Assembly: GCF_032854445.1 (NCBI RefSeq)
Contig: NC_088301.1
Coordinates: 25,404,402-25,468,401, forward strand
DNA length: 64,000 nt
DNA from: Liolophura sinensis
Taxonomy: Eukaryota > Mollusca > Polyplacophora > Chitonida > Chitonidae
Direction of reading: 5' to 3'
Shown here: one piece after another, positions 43,623 to 56,666 of the stretch
How positions within the stretch are numbered: position 1 is the stretch's first letter
How the letters are laid out: each line of letters starts with the position of its first letter
Notes under the pieces: generated by a model
Told to the model about the DNA's origin: nothing
What the model saw: only the letters and a program-made list of their open reading frames with translations
Database searches by the model: none
Position numbers and translations under genes: made by a program

Positions 43623-46600
43623 TCAGTTTATAGCCGGGTTGCTCTCCCCAAGTAAGGGATCCGCTTCTTTCCACGATTCTGGTAAGTATTTGTCCGGGTC
43701 CCGCGGTTTGGGTTTATCTAAGAGTTTATCATACTGAAATAAGAAGACAATGGTACTTAGGTTACTGTACAGGAAAAAGTTTGATCGTTGCCAAGAGGTT
43801 TAGCAGGAAACGGATTTGACTTTTTTCCATTAAAAGGAACCCCTTCAAACCCAAACGAATGAAACTATCACCAGTAGTTTGTAATACGTGACACATCTCA
43901 ATTGGTTAGTCTTTCAGAATTGTAATCGGATACTTCTTTAAATACATTCTTTACCATTAATACAAATTTAAAATTAAGAGTAAGGGCACATAAGCGTTAT
44001 GTCCGACAATCCTATACCATTCGTAGTCCGTAAAGGGCGTTCCAAGTCGATAATTGCAAGATCCATTTCCAAAACGTTTAACACTAGCTCCCAAAGACAA
44101 AAGTATGTAAGAAATTATACAAATAAGAAATAGAGCCAGTAACACACAAGAGGGAAGCGGTCATCAGTTTTCAATGATGCCGGGCAGACAGTGGATATTC
44201 CAGGCATGAATTCCATATTAAAGTTCAAATTCGTAGCCCATGACATTAGTCATGTTCAGCTGAGCTGGACTAACCCTTATTAATCACTGAAATGACTACC
44301 TCAAAAAAGTATATGAATATAGGTAAAATTTTACTGCCCATTTCCATCACAAGACTGCATAATTTTGCAGAGTTGCAAAGAACTCAAAACTACTGGATAG
44401 ATTTTAAACACAATATGCAATGGGTGACACATCATATCAACTGTATGAAAATAGTGATGTAATTCTTTTTTCTTCGTAGCCTCTAGATTTGGATGAGGTT
44501 TATATGATTGGTAAGGAATTGCATATATCCTATTTCTCCCTGTTTGTTTTTTAAGGGTTTATGGGGTAGACAGAATAGACACGAGTCTGTTTCTTTTGAC
44601 ACGTTATCAGTTATATAGGCTGAGGCATCAAAGAAAACTTCGGTTCATTTATATAACGTGCGAGATATCGAAATTTATGACCAATGTTATATCATTTACA
44701 TGTGAAAAGTATGGCTTAAATTTGATTAACTTAATTTGAAATGTACAAAAAAACCCCGTAAACATGCGTCAAAAGGAACTTTCAAAAATTTACTAATTCA
44801 GTAAACACAGTATATAACCGAATAAATGATTGATTTATTGCTACGTGGGAAGCCATATTGTGACCTGTGAAGATCTTTCTCAGCAGAATGGCTGCAGCAC
44901 ACCTACCTTACACCGATCACAAATACTAAGAATGACGGAGCTGAAAAATGCAGCCCCAGAGTTACAAGACAGGAATATAAGAACGTGCGACCATCTTTCG
45001 TGTTTCACAGCCTCGGTTAAACTGGGGGAAAAGAAAGTATACAATAACATGCAATTGGACATATCTGGGTATCCTGTTCAGCCGCTAGGATGACGCTTCC
45101 GATCTGGTCACATTAATTACACTAATTATATCCTCTACATTATCAGGACACGGCGGCAATTATCAGTATACCTGAATTGGTGCTCAAGATAATCTTCCAC
45201 TGATGATTGGACTGTTTTTTTTTTTTGTTTTGTTTTTTTTTTGTTTATTTGTTATTTTCTTTTGTGAAGCTAGATTACTTAATTTTTTTACTTTTTATTT
45301 TCTTGAATTTTATCACTCCCATTTTGCAGGCCAAGATCTCCAGTTTATGACCATATGGATGTTGTTGAGTATTAAATGAAACGGGCGATGCACACACATG
45401 GAAACAGGGATCCAAAGTCCACATCGCAGTTTCTAAGCTGGCACTTTCAGATCCGGGCGTGTTTGAGTAGATCGTCAGTCCTGATATCTACCATCATGCC
45501 CTACTGGGGTTTTGCAATCACAGGTCCGTCAACAACAGGCTAATGTCACAAGATTTAAACTTGCAAGTTTAGGGGCATGTAAGTAAGGGGGAAATTAATT
45601 GCAGTCTAAGCTAAACAGACTGCAAAAAGACGAATCAGATCAGACGTTAAGCGTGACGAAGTTCCTAGCGGCAAAACAGGGAACTAATAATGTGTCTCAT
45701 TCACAAATCTATCATGAAATTATGTATTTTCTAAGCGTACACACAACGGATGAACAATCATTCAGAAGCAGTAAGCCCCCATATTTATAGATATCTTGTT
45801 ATTGGACAGTCAAATTTTAACTCAGATGTAGAACATTTATTAAAAGAAAACACTGCATAAATCTGAAGTGAGCATCAACAGAAAGGCCAATGAAATTTGT
45901 CTCTAAAAATATGTTAGTAATTTTTAAACATTTGTTTTTTTAAAATGAAATAATCGCAATCAAATGTTTGAACTGTAAGGCGGGCTTTAAGGACTATACC
46001 TCCAGTGACAAGTTTAAGCTGACTACTAGAATTACAAATCGGCGTTTCCTTTGGAAAGTCACTCGTACCTTTCCACATCTCCTAAGAGTTTACCAACGAT
46101 CAGATTACTGATTCCCCGTCCCACATCCAGAATGCACGTGGTCAGTCCCATGGCCGTGCCCAAATAGGCCGCTCCCACAACTTTTGTCACTGAGGGCCAC
46201 ATGCTGATCTGAATAATGTATATGTTGGTACGGAGTTAGTTACATATAAACAATGGTCCAAGGGTATAGATTCAAAATCCAACATCTTGTTCTTTCCCGT
46301 TTGGTCCATGTATTTATGAGGCAAAGTGTTCAAACTCAGCAGGGGGCCTCCGTGGCTCAGTTGATTAGCGCGCTAGCGCAGCGTAATGACCCAGGAGCCT
46401 CTTACCAATGCGGTCCTTGTGAGTTCAAGTCCAGCTCATGCTGGCCTCCTCTCCGGCCGTACGTGGGAAGGTCTCCCAGCAACCTGTGGATGGCCGTGGG
46501 TTTCCTCTGAGGTCTGCCGGGTTTCCTCCCACCAAAATGCTGGCCTCCGTGGTATAAGTGAAATATTCCTGTGTACGGCGTAAAGCACCAATCAAATAAA

Positions 46601-49600
46601 TCAAATAAATAAATCAAAACGGGAGTCTCAATTGCGCTGTAATTCCGCTGTAATTCCAACTGTTCATATATCCAATGTGGCGATCCGATTCAACACGATA
46701 AATATGCTACCCCCAGCCCCAGGCAACGCGGAATTAGACACAGTTGTGAAACAGTGTACGTTGACTTAACGAGAAATGAACAAAAAAGTAGCCTACATTG
46801 CTTGGTCCTACTTATTTTAGGCTGGCAATACTCCCCAATGCCGTGAAACATTTTGAGTGCGGTGTAAAACGGCAATCAAATACACCAAATTGTTTCCTGA
46901 AATCGACAATAGGTCGAAGCTAGTATGTGTCACAGTTTACTTCATAGAATAAAGGATTCTGGCTTCACGTCAATGGGCTATTCACTGAGAAATTCACGGA
47001 AATGACTTACTCAAAAAAGTATATGAATAGAGGTAAAATGAAACTGAATCAAACCCCAAGTTATCTACAACGAGAATATTGCACCATTTGCCATCCACTG
47101 GATTAAAGCTACAGAGCCCACGCAGTGACATACCACATAGCAGTGCAACACCTTGAGACCAACAATCGTCAGGGCGATGCGATAAGGCAGTACAAGTGAA
47201 CTCTGATCCGACGTCAGCTTTATGCTGCCCAATTAAATCAGTCAAGGCAATAAGATTACTAGTTGGGATATTACATATGTTTTGACCGGATATGACTCCT
47301 AAGAAAACCATGGTAATCTTACAGCAGCCAAGGTGTAGGAAAGACCCAGGGTGACGGTTAAGATGACTGGGTACAGCTTTGTGAAGAGAAACGTCAGGTA
47401 AATCGGCACCAGGACTCCTGTACAGCACACAGCCACGATGCCGCGCCGGCCATATTTGTCCTGTGAAGCTTAACAACGCACACTTTGATAGGTAAAACAA
47501 TCTTGCTTAACTTCACGCATACATGGTTGAATAGACACAAAGGTTTAAAAAAAAACAGATAAGCTTTTACATGAAAAGGTCGAAAAACAGTTCTTGGGCC
47601 ATATTTGGTAACGACCACACTCTTGTTGCTGTTCTGGTTATATTGCATGTGTGTAGCGTTTTATATTCCATATATTACATATTTATTTCGATTTATTGCG
47701 AACTCATCGAAAAACTGAGACATCACTTTCTCCAGCTACCTCAATAAAGGCGGTGGTTTACTTTCTGATTCACGCAGCTATTATATAGTGGCATATGTCA
47801 AAATTTCTTGAGTATGCACCATTCAGCACAAAGCAGATAAATAAATAAATTAATAAATAAATAAATGCCGAGATAAACTGATCTTCATAAGAGAATATAT
47901 GATGTAAACCACTCTACATGCAGATCGTTTATCTACTGAAGACATCGCTCTCTCCAGCTGCTTCAAGAAAGGCGGTGGTTTACTTTGGGTATTTCTGTTT
48001 AAATCGGCCATTATATCGTCTTATATTTGAAAATTTCTTGAGTATACAACATTCAGCATAAATCAGACAAATAAATAAATGCCGAGATAAGCTGATCTTC
48101 ATAAGAGAATATATGATGTAAACCAGTTTACATGCAGATCGCGGCACTATATCAGCTCATCAAATAATAAGGCCTCCGTATAAGTTAAATATTCTTGAAT
48201 ACTGCGTAAAACTTCAGTAATACATCAAATAGTATACACGTTTTGATCAAAACAAATCGGATTCAAAGGGAAACAACTCCAACCCTGGAAATGAAAGTGA
48301 ATCAACAACATTTAATCTAAACTTTCAACGATTAAAAAGTTTCCACATCAACCGTGACATACTTACAAGGGTAAGTCCAAATACCGGCGATAAGATCAGG
48401 GCTACGTCATACACCACACCGGCCGTGTAAGCGGAAACTGGCTTCGACAGCCCGTACTCATCCTGAAGAAATTTGCTATGAAAATAGAAGACAAGTAAAA
48501 TACAAAAATTCCAAACTCATTCACTCTTAACAGAAAAAATGAATAAAATAGCCTTAGTTATTTCGAAAGAGGGGTTGAAACACACCTAAAAAGCTACAGT
48601 CATTTTATATTATGTGATTGGTAGCTCTACAAATCATTTTAATCTGGTATTTTTAAAGGGGTACAGAATCGATTCTGATTGGCTGGTGTGAAAGATAGAA
48701 TGCCTTGCCTAAGCTGACTTTTAGGTATTCAAGCGTGACCAAGGCTGCCAGGTTTAACCCGGAAACACTATCTCAACTGTGAGCCAATCAGCGTCGATTC
48801 TTATCCCTTTAAGAGGCCTGAATGGTTATGATGTCATTCAAGCCAATGATGTATTCATCTGCAAAACCAAAAAAATAACATTATAAATCAGAAAAACCAC
48901 CATAAACGCCTTATTTATTCAACAGTATGACACCCAACATATCGAGGGGATAGTGCAACGACTTGTTGACTCGTATCAGTATAATAGCTCGGGCGGGGCG
49001 CCTTACTTGCCTTCGGTAAGTCGTCTCAGTGAAGCAGATAAAAGAGCGGTGGAGATCCGTCCTGCGAAAAATTTAAAAAATTGTTCAGTACGATCAACCC
49101 CAAGCACACACTCACTCCAACATATCGATCTGTAGGGCTTCTGTTGTTAGGTGTCATTGATGAAGGCAATCTTTTTAGTGTACATGGGTGAATTTACACG
49201 TGGTGTAACATAGTCTGATTTAATGCGTGTAGCCTTTTCTGGTAGATACACGGTGGGTGAGATGGCAACCAACAACGAAGTTTTGTTTTACATTTATCTT
49301 GGAAATATAACTAAACAGGACTCACTTAGATATTGTTGACAAATAAATCAGTAACATAAACCATCAGCTGATCACAAGTAACAACACTGTAATATCTATG
49401 TAAGTATCCTACGTGTAAGATGACATGATCTTTCGCGCAAGATCGATTGGCATCTGGCGGTTGAAGGGCATGCGGGTGGTATAGCCTTCGATTGTGTATG
49501 ATGGGCGCTTGTTGTTTCCATGACCTTATCATTAGATTGTCCGCACAACCATCATCGGGCCACCATCAACTCATCATCTACCAAAGATCGGCATGGGTTG

Positions 49601-52600
49601 TGGATGAGCTTAGGGAGAGCGGGACCATACCCATAACAACACTTGATGGAAAAATTAAAGTCGGATTGCACATGAAGTCTATACCTGGAATCCGCTACAA
49701 ATGGCATGACGGCGCTGTAGAACAAGGTGATGGTGGCTACCAGCAGCCAAAACAGTCCCGGGAAATCACGAATGTGGGCCACTCGCTGTAAGATGATGAA
49801 AACGATTGTGAGACTTAAATGTAATCAGTTTAAGTAGCAATCATACAAATTCTAATTTTGTTATTTATCACTGTTCTCAAGAACTTCACCTGGACAAAAG
49901 TTTGAAGAAACGGAGGAAACCTAAGCGCTCCGTGTAAAGTATCAGCATTTGGCTAGTAACTGACAAAGCTTCCTCTTGCGACCCCACAGATATTCAGTTC
50001 TATGCAGAGAAAGATTAAGGCGTATTCCATAACGGTAGTATTATTTAAGCGAGTGATGTTCTATGTATGAGATCAACCAAACGAACCACACGTATATTTA
50101 AAAAACTAAGCTAGTTTTGACAGGATATATACGTGTACTAAAAAGTCTGAAACACAATCGATTGAAACAAGTCCTCGTTTTTGAAGGCATGTGTCATTCA
50201 AATGATGTTCGCCATTCTTCCATGGTATAGCTCATTTTTAGTAAGTACGAAAATATCCTCCGGCGACATTTACCACTTCCTTTGACTGTAGCGCTATCTG
50301 CTCCTCTTGACCCAGTTGTCGTATCCCGTGTCGGTCTAGAGCGCTGAGGATAATAGCGGAAAGGAATCCAAAACCGCACAAACCTGCTCCTACGAGAACA
50401 ATGAACGGAGAGAATAGGTGAACAGAAATCAAAAATCATTATCCAGAATCCAGGACAGATTATTATCTCCCCTTGTATTCGGAATTCTTTCGTCAAGTTA
50501 ATTTGGACACGTTAGCTGTTTCTAGGGAGTGTTTTAGCGACATGACTTACAACGATACCGCAATTTTAGGGAGCCATTTTTGTACACGTGTTGTAGAAAG
50601 TATTCATTTATTTATCTGATTGTTGTTTAACGCCATGCTCAACAATATTTCACTTAGATGGCAGCGAGCATTATGGATTGGGAAACCCGGTGTAAACCAC
50701 AGACCTTTGGTAAGCCACTAATGTATAGATATGCAAACTATATTGGAGGCAATCATAATAATGCTGGCCGCCGTCGTATAAGTGAAATATTCTTGAGTAC
50801 GGCGCAAAAGACAAATCAAATAAATAAATAAATAAACGAACGACTGCATAAACGTCCATATGGTCGTCGCCGACCGCTTATTGTCATCAGTAACATTGAG
50901 ACGTACAACACAGAGAAGACCCACGAACAGTACGCGCATAAGAATGTACAAATTCGCCATGCAGGGCCGAGTTTAAAGCCGAAACTCGTGTGTCCTACCG
51001 ATTGAAAGACAAGCACATTTTGACCACCCTAGACAGCGACCCGCTCTCTAGCTCAATAGGTTGTATGTGTTGTGTATGTGTGGTATGTACATGTGTTGTG
51101 CATATGTGTTGTCTATATGTGTTGTGTATATGTGCTGTGTATATGTGGCATGTACATGTGTTGTGTATATGTGTTGTGTATATGTGCTGTGCTTATGTAT
51201 TGTCTACATGTGTTGTATATATGTGGTATGTACATGTGTTGTGCATATGTGTTGTGTATACGTGTTGTGCATATGTGTTGTGCATGTAATATTTCATAGT
51301 CGCAAAGATCCGTTTTCTATGAAATTAACTGAAAGTGGACAGCTACACTTCATCCAGGCACTTTACTTTCACGTACTTTCAAGTCATGGCGCCAAGATGT
51401 CTGCCCTGTGTAGAATGTTCAGCACTGCCACGAACACTTAGAGTAAAACTGGGGACGAAAAACACAAACTAGTTCACCTGATCCGTAGGGCAATAATAAG
51501 CACTTTCGCCTCTTCGTCGATACGTTTTATTCAAATCATTTTTCCATACCTTTCACGTTGCATGAAACACAGGTAATTCCCGAAAGCAGTTTTATCACAT
51601 GCCAAGATAAGCAAGAGAGTTCCAATCCAAAGGGAAATAATAAGTAGAGATCCTGGTATTTTAGCTCCTGATATGCATCTCGTTAATTTAAACACAAAAT
51701 TATGTCCAATACAAAAAACCATCATTGGTACTTCCGAAGAGCTCGAGGTTCTATTTCCAGAAATATAAAACACTTCTGATTTGGGTTCTTTTCTCTTTTT
51801 TACTGATATACCAACACACTGAGTGACAGGTCTGCAACGCTCACTGATCGGCCAGTGGCTTGCAAGAAAACCCGTTGTTTTAAGGTACATATTCAGAATA
51901 AATATTTACACGTTTACTAAGAAGGCTTATTTACTTGATCGATATTTTAACCTGTAGTCAGTATGGGTTTTCACTTAGGCCTATGCAGCCGAAGTGTCTA
52001 TACCAATGTTCCGGCCGAAAGAGCAAGTCTGGACAAAATTGCTTTATCCTGTGAAAACTTTTTCGGTATCACCTGGTTGATGATATGACCTTGCAGTTGA
52101 TTATTAATTCTTTCGTGATTCTTTTTATGAAAAAGCGTATCCCAGCAGCACTTACCTGCTCCAAAGGTCCACGCCATACCAAATCTATCGTACAGATACG
52201 TGGTGACGAAAAAGTTGAGGACACTTCCGAGTCTTGAAAATGACAGCATTATCCCGAACGCCATAGCTAATTCCTTATCCTTGAACCAAAATGCTGTTAC
52301 TCTATCCTGGACGACTATAAACACATTGCATACATGTCTTATATGATTTATTTATTTATTTGATTGGTGTTTTACGCCGTACTCAAGAATATTTCACTTA
52401 TACGACGGCGGCCAGCATTATGGTGGGTGGAAACCGGGCACAGCCCGGGGGAAACCCACGAACATCCGCACGTTGCTGGCAGACCTTCCCAAGTACGGCC
52501 GGAGAGGAAGCCAGGAAGCCTTTAAAAGGGATTAGGAACTTAGCATCATTAGTTATCATTTCCATTAAACTACATTTGCGACAGACTAAATTCGAGAATA

Positions 52601-55600
52601 AATCCATTCCTACTTGACGTCTGTACAGTATGTTGTATATGTGCGGCCAGAAATTTCAGGAAAAAGGACCTTTGCTAACAGTAATCTATATTCCTTACTT
52701 CTCATTCCTCCATTTCCGGAACCAAGCATCATCCTTCCAATTAGCATCAGAGGAAACATGGCCGACGTTGAGCGCAGGGAATTTATAGTTGTAACCGCGA
52801 ATAAAGAGGTTCCGAATAGGGTGACAGAAGAATACAACAAAACAGCCGCTGAAAACATAAAATGTATGAGGTGCCATACATATATACAGTAAGAATGCCA
52901 GGAGACCGTGGCTTTCTCCACGTTTGCAGGCATATAAGTATTACAGGAAATTCATTCTTCGTCGCTGAAAACGTTTAATCACTGTAATTGTAATATATTT
53001 ATTTTCTGAAGGTTATACAACTCAGTCAGTGTATTACTTGTCAGGAGCTGTTTAAAGATAATAGTGCCAAACCCATGTGTCTGAAGACATCACGTACCTA
53101 AATATCCTCGATTGTTTTGAATGGTATACGTTACCTGTGATTGTTTTAATTATTTAGAAGTGCTTGTTTAACGGCCGCTGGCCAAAGCTAGAGTACACCT
53201 TTCACTGTTACGTTGTCGATCAAGCCAAGAAGCGAATCATTTTCGAGAATATCAGTTACATGAAAGTGAGCTGATGAGTATGAAAGTCAAGAGCCTCCAC
53301 TCGCCATCTCGTCATCTCACCCATGTCAAAATCTCATGTAAGAGCGAATTTTTACACGCGTATGGACCAAAACGACACAAGCACACTCGTTCGCGTGCTA
53401 TTTCTACCGTAGGCATGCGAATATGAACTTGGTAAATTTCTTCCTGCACGTACCACGAAATCTCGCATGCACACGATAAAGCCAAAAGTCTGAATATACG
53501 CGGGAGTGTATAAAAACTCGGGCAAGTATGTGAGTTTTTGTCACATGTTTTTTCCTGCGGCAGTGCACGCCAGATTTCGTTGGACGTGCACGTAAAAATT
53601 TGCCACGCGCGAACTTTATTGTGTCCTTCTTGGTTCATACGCGTGTAATAAACTCGCGGGTACATGGGATTTGAATAGTCGAAATAGCAATGTGCGGAGT
53701 GGCCGCTTTCGGCTTCCATGAGCCCTGCAATTCTTGTGTAGTCCTAAAGATAATTTTTGATTACCTCTGTTGCCGAGCTTGTCTGTCAAAAAGCCAGTAA
53801 ACAACACAGTTACTGCGTTCCTGGAAACAGAAATATATAATATATATTATTTTCTTAGTCGCCTTGTGCGACTGCCTCTTTATCTCAATTCATACTTCAT
53901 TCTGTACCTCTGTCTCCCCTCCCATTTTTTCCTTGTCGGTATTATTTTACTCTGTCTGTTTAACTATGTTTCTGTCTGTTTCTTGTTCCCTTTATTTTTT
54001 TCTGCTGTCTATGTCAATCTTGATGTCTCCTCTGTCCTTTTCTTTGTGTATTGTCTTCTTTGTCTGTCTCTCGTACAGTCTTGGTCTGTCTGCCGTTTGT
54101 CTTTCTCCTGCCCAGTCTGTCATTCTCTTCTCCTGTCACTTGTTCTTTCCGTCTTTTGTCCTTTCCTGCTCTCTCTGTCTGTCGTTATCTTTGCCCTTCT
54201 TTATCTTTTCCGGCTTTACCAGTGTGTCGTTATCTTTGTCTGTCTCTAATGTTTTCATGCTCTATCTGTCGTTATCTCTGCCTGTCTCTTACTCTGCTCT
54301 GTTTGTCGTTCTCTTTGTCTCTTATCTTATCCTACTCTGTCTCTCGTTCTCCTTGTCTGTATCTTGTCCTTTCCTGTTCTGTTTGTGTGTTGTTATCTTT
54401 GTCCGTCTCTTGACTGTCCTGAATAAGAACCTACACGGACATTGTTTGTATTTATTTGTTTATTTCATTGGTGTTTTACGCCGCACTCAAGAACTCAATA
54501 TTTCACTTATACGATGGCGGCCAGTATTATGGACCATCCGCAGGCTTCGTTTCTATTTGTCCATCAGTTCGTCTCGTCTTTGATTGTCTAATCCTTCATC
54601 CTTTCTGACAATTACGATGATCAATATTTACACCCATGAGAAGACGGCGAAGAGTAGATTGTACTGGGCTGGGGACAATCCAGTACAGTCCTCACAGCAC
54701 TCTCCGGGTGTGGGGACAATCTCATGAGACTCGCATGTCTTGTTGGGGATCTGAAAGACAAGTAATGAAAGAACATAACAATATTAAACACATGGAGTAA
54801 AACGTAAGAACTGCTTTTTGCCTTTCTCGCTGAACCTTCATTGTACCATTACTTTCTTATATACTGAAAATATTACACTTTTTCTGATTTTATGAGCCAT
54901 ATACTCAAGAATGTTTCGCTTGTACGATAGACATTAGTATTTTAAGGAAAGAAGTGCCCCGGATAAACCGCATACGAAAATGCGCGAACACAGGCTGAGA
55001 TGCATGTACATTTCAAAAATACACCAATTGTCAATAACAAGAACACCATCCCCAGCAACAACTAAGTAGTCATCCAACAAAGCTGCTCGTCCGGCTAAAA
55101 CGTTTACATTTGTTAAAATCAAAGCCTCTGTGGCCGAGTGGTTAGCATGCTAGCGCTACGCAATGACTCATGAACCTCTCACCAATGCAGTCGCTAGGAG
55201 TTCTAGTCCGAGTCATGCTGGCTTCCTTATCTAAGAAGATCGCCAGCAACGTACGTATGTTTCGCCAGGACTCTGTCCAGCTTCCTTCCACTATAATGCT
55301 GGCCCTCGTCCTAAATGTGGAATATTTTTGAGTGTGACACTGAATTGTATAGCCTTCAGAAACAATTAAATAACATCCTTTGAGGTCTGTTACTATGGCT
55401 ACCTAAGTCTTACCCCTTGAAGTTCATTCTGCAGAACAGTCGGCATGTCATAGCAGAAGTAAGGTCCAAATGTCAGGATGCAGTTGAAAAACAAAACGAT
55501 AAATCGGAATGAACCTAGAAAGAGAAATTGATACACATTGACAATCAGTGTATTATTTGATTAGTTACAGTTACAGTTTGTTATTTATTTATTTATGTAT

Positions 55601-56069
55601 TTATTTGTCTGATTAGAGTTTTACGACCCACCCAAGAATATTTCGTTTATACGACAGCATTATGGTGGGAAGAAACCGGGCAGAACCCGGGGAAGGCCAC
55701 GATCATCCGCTGGTTGTTGACAGACCTTACCACGTACGGCCTTAGAGGAAGCCATCATGAGCTGGACTTTAACGCAAATGGTTATAATTTTGAGTTATAC
55801 CGCATATACCACATCCGGATAATCAACAACTGGTAACATCTTATTTGACACAGTTATCAGTTGTTTTGATATGCGATACACTGTACAACATAAAGCCATA
55901 CCCTGTAACTGATTGATTCAGAAGCCCACTTACACGATGATGGGTCCATTGTGGCCTTTCGGACACGGGTCCTACGTCCTTTTCCCACTTGCCGGTCGTT
56001 GTAGTTTGACAGGCTGTAGTTATCGCTGATGAAATATACTTCATTACGGGGCTCTCGTGGAGGGGACAT
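43623..56069 (-). CDS. MFSD1: MFSD1-like major facilitator transporter (13 exons, 516 aa)
   Basis: Exons: 56069-55934, 55514-55414, 54750-54632, 53820-53765, 52848-52699, 52314-52156, 50389-50274, 49785-49685, 48475-48367, 47460-47323, 46208-46069, 45021-44907, 43733-43623. All phases agree. It should be a 12-TM lysosomal-membrane carrier; vertebrate MFSD1 exports dipeptides from lysosomes. Diagnostic blocks are GPYFCYD in TM1, FTGFLTDKLGNR (MFS motif A), LIGRMMLGSG, FWFKDKELAMAFG with LSFSRLGS, SPVFGLTLDKYGRRG (second motif A) and LGLSYTLAA. The first lumenal loop has an NKT sequon and several Cys. The 45-residue cytosolic N-terminus is basic, and the tail ends with EADPLL, a [DE]xxxL[LI] lysosomal sorting motif. 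The start is the first ATG of the open first exon; Met41 is an alternative. Confidence 0.85.
46343..46615 (+). mobile_element. SINE, tRNA head with V-SINE-like core, full length
   Basis: Best copy of the dominant SINE here: A box GTGGCTCAGTTGATTAGCGC, B box GAGTTCAAGTCC at 46,421-46,432, core with GTGGATGGCCGTGGGTTTCC and CCGGGTTTCCTCCCACCA, then the 3' end TATAAGTGAAATATTCCTG and an (AAAT)n tail. It sits in an MFSD1-like intron in antisense. Confidence 0.85.
47720..48143. repeat. ~220-bp tandem duplication
   Basis: Copies at about 47,720-47,931 and 47,942-48,143 share CTCCAGCT, AAAGGCGGTGGTTTACTTT, AAAATTTCTTGAGTAT, an (AAAT)n stretch, GAGATAA(A/G)CTGATCTTCA and ATGATGTAAACCA, in the MFSD1-like intron. 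They are diverged, so not recent. Confidence 0.8.
48948..49115 (+). repeat. Internal/3' fragment of ACTCAC-tailed SINE
   Basis: Matches 42,936-43,160, including GATAGTGCAACGACTTGTTG and the CACTCACTC end; the head is missing. Confidence 0.8.
50607..50835. repeat. Two SINE fragments in opposite orientations
   Basis: 50,607-50,712 is a minus-orientation fragment (CTCAACAATATTTCACTTAG). 50,757-50,835 is a plus-orientation 3' end (AATGCTGGCCGCCGTCGTAT, then an (AAAT)n tail). Confidence 0.7.
51061..51288 (+). repeat. TGTGTTGTGTATA-type minisatellite
   Basis: About fifteen degenerate copies of a 15-bp TGTGTTGTGTATATG-like unit. The Cys/Val/Tyr-rich frames it opens are artefacts of the repeat. Confidence 0.85.
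52345..52520 (-). repeat. SINE fragment (3' end and core)
   Basis: TGATTGGTGTTTTACGCCG, ATTATGGTGGGTGGAAACCG and GAAACCCACGAACATCCGC. The head is lost near GGAAGCCAG. Intronic. Confidence 0.8.
53855..54420 (+). repeat. CT-rich minisatellite in MFSD1-like intron
   Basis: Degenerate ~50-bp units built from CTGTCTGTCGTTATCTTTG and CTGTCTCTTGTCCTTTCCTG. The long hydrophobic frames here arise from the pyrimidine bias and are not genes. Confidence 0.85.
54451..54545 (-). repeat. SINE 3' fragment
   Basis: GGTGTTTTACGCCGCACTC, AATATTTCACTTATACGATG and CCATCCGCAGG, in an MFSD1-like intron. Confidence 0.75.
55125..55369 (+). repeat. SINE copy, full-length but diverged
   Basis: The head CTCTGTGGCCGAGTGGTTAG keeps an A box, the B box is GAGTTCTAGTCC and the core/3' end ATAATGCTGGCCCTCGTC. 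It is antisense to the transporter. Confidence 0.75.
55578..55772 (-). repeat. SINE copy, head truncated
   Basis: ATTATGGTGGGAAGAAACCG, CATCCGCTGGTTGTTGACAG and GGAAGCCATCATGAGCTGG, in intron 1 of the MFSD1-like gene. Confidence 0.75.
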
Positions 56070-56666
56070 CGCTCTTGTCAGAAGTGAGGCCAACACAACA
56101 CAGCAATTTATTTACGGGAAATAAGTCGTTTTTAATACGGAGGATGGTCTGAAGGGAGGGATGCTTATATATCTACATTTTGCAATATCAGACTTATATT
56201 TTAATGATCTAAATGTCAGATATTGTGTAAAGGGACTATCGGTGTGTCAGCGTATATCTATAAATATCTTGCATGTTGTAGGGCCTACATCTAATGTGTA
56301 CAGATCAGGAAGTTTTGAGTGTCAACCCTTGAGTTCAAAGGCCAGTCGCAATATTTTATAGTGCAGGCAGGTATACTAAAACTAGGTGAAGACGTACCAC
56401 GCGATAGCAAGAAAACCTACCACGTGAAAACGCCTACTGGAGCTCTGCCATCAGCTTTACAGGAGCCATGAGATCTTCGATAATGTGGGGGCGTTGTCAA
56501 CACGCGCTCGTACTCTTCGCGCATGCTTATACTGAGCGGGCTAATGTTTACACCGTCCGAAGTCAATTGGCATTGCACTACTGGTCGCAAGTTCAAATCC
56601 ATCTCTCGTTGGTTAGAGATCATGCTTTCAGTCAAGACGGGCGGTTTTCTACAACTTAGTTGCATA

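Noticed and set aside
43957-44145. Minus-strand hydrophobic frame with a TM-like helix near the end of the MFSD1-like gene
   Set aside because: No acceptor AG lies between the upstream stop and the helix, and exons 44,907-45,021 and 43,623-43,733 already join in phase and supply the last helix.
46994-47500. 168-codon minus frame overlapping an MFSD1-like exon
   Set aside because: It reads the exon in a different frame. The true frame (DKYGRRG...) is set by the splice phase and the MFSD1 match.
50990-51441. Cys/Val/Tyr-rich frames
   Set aside because: Arise from a TGTGTTGTGTATA minisatellite, with three overlapping frames all open.
53864-54583. 239-codon hydrophobic Leu/Ser/Phe/Val frame, looks like a membrane protein
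   Set aside because: Produced by a CT-rich minisatellite inside an intron of the transporter gene; two frames are open at once.
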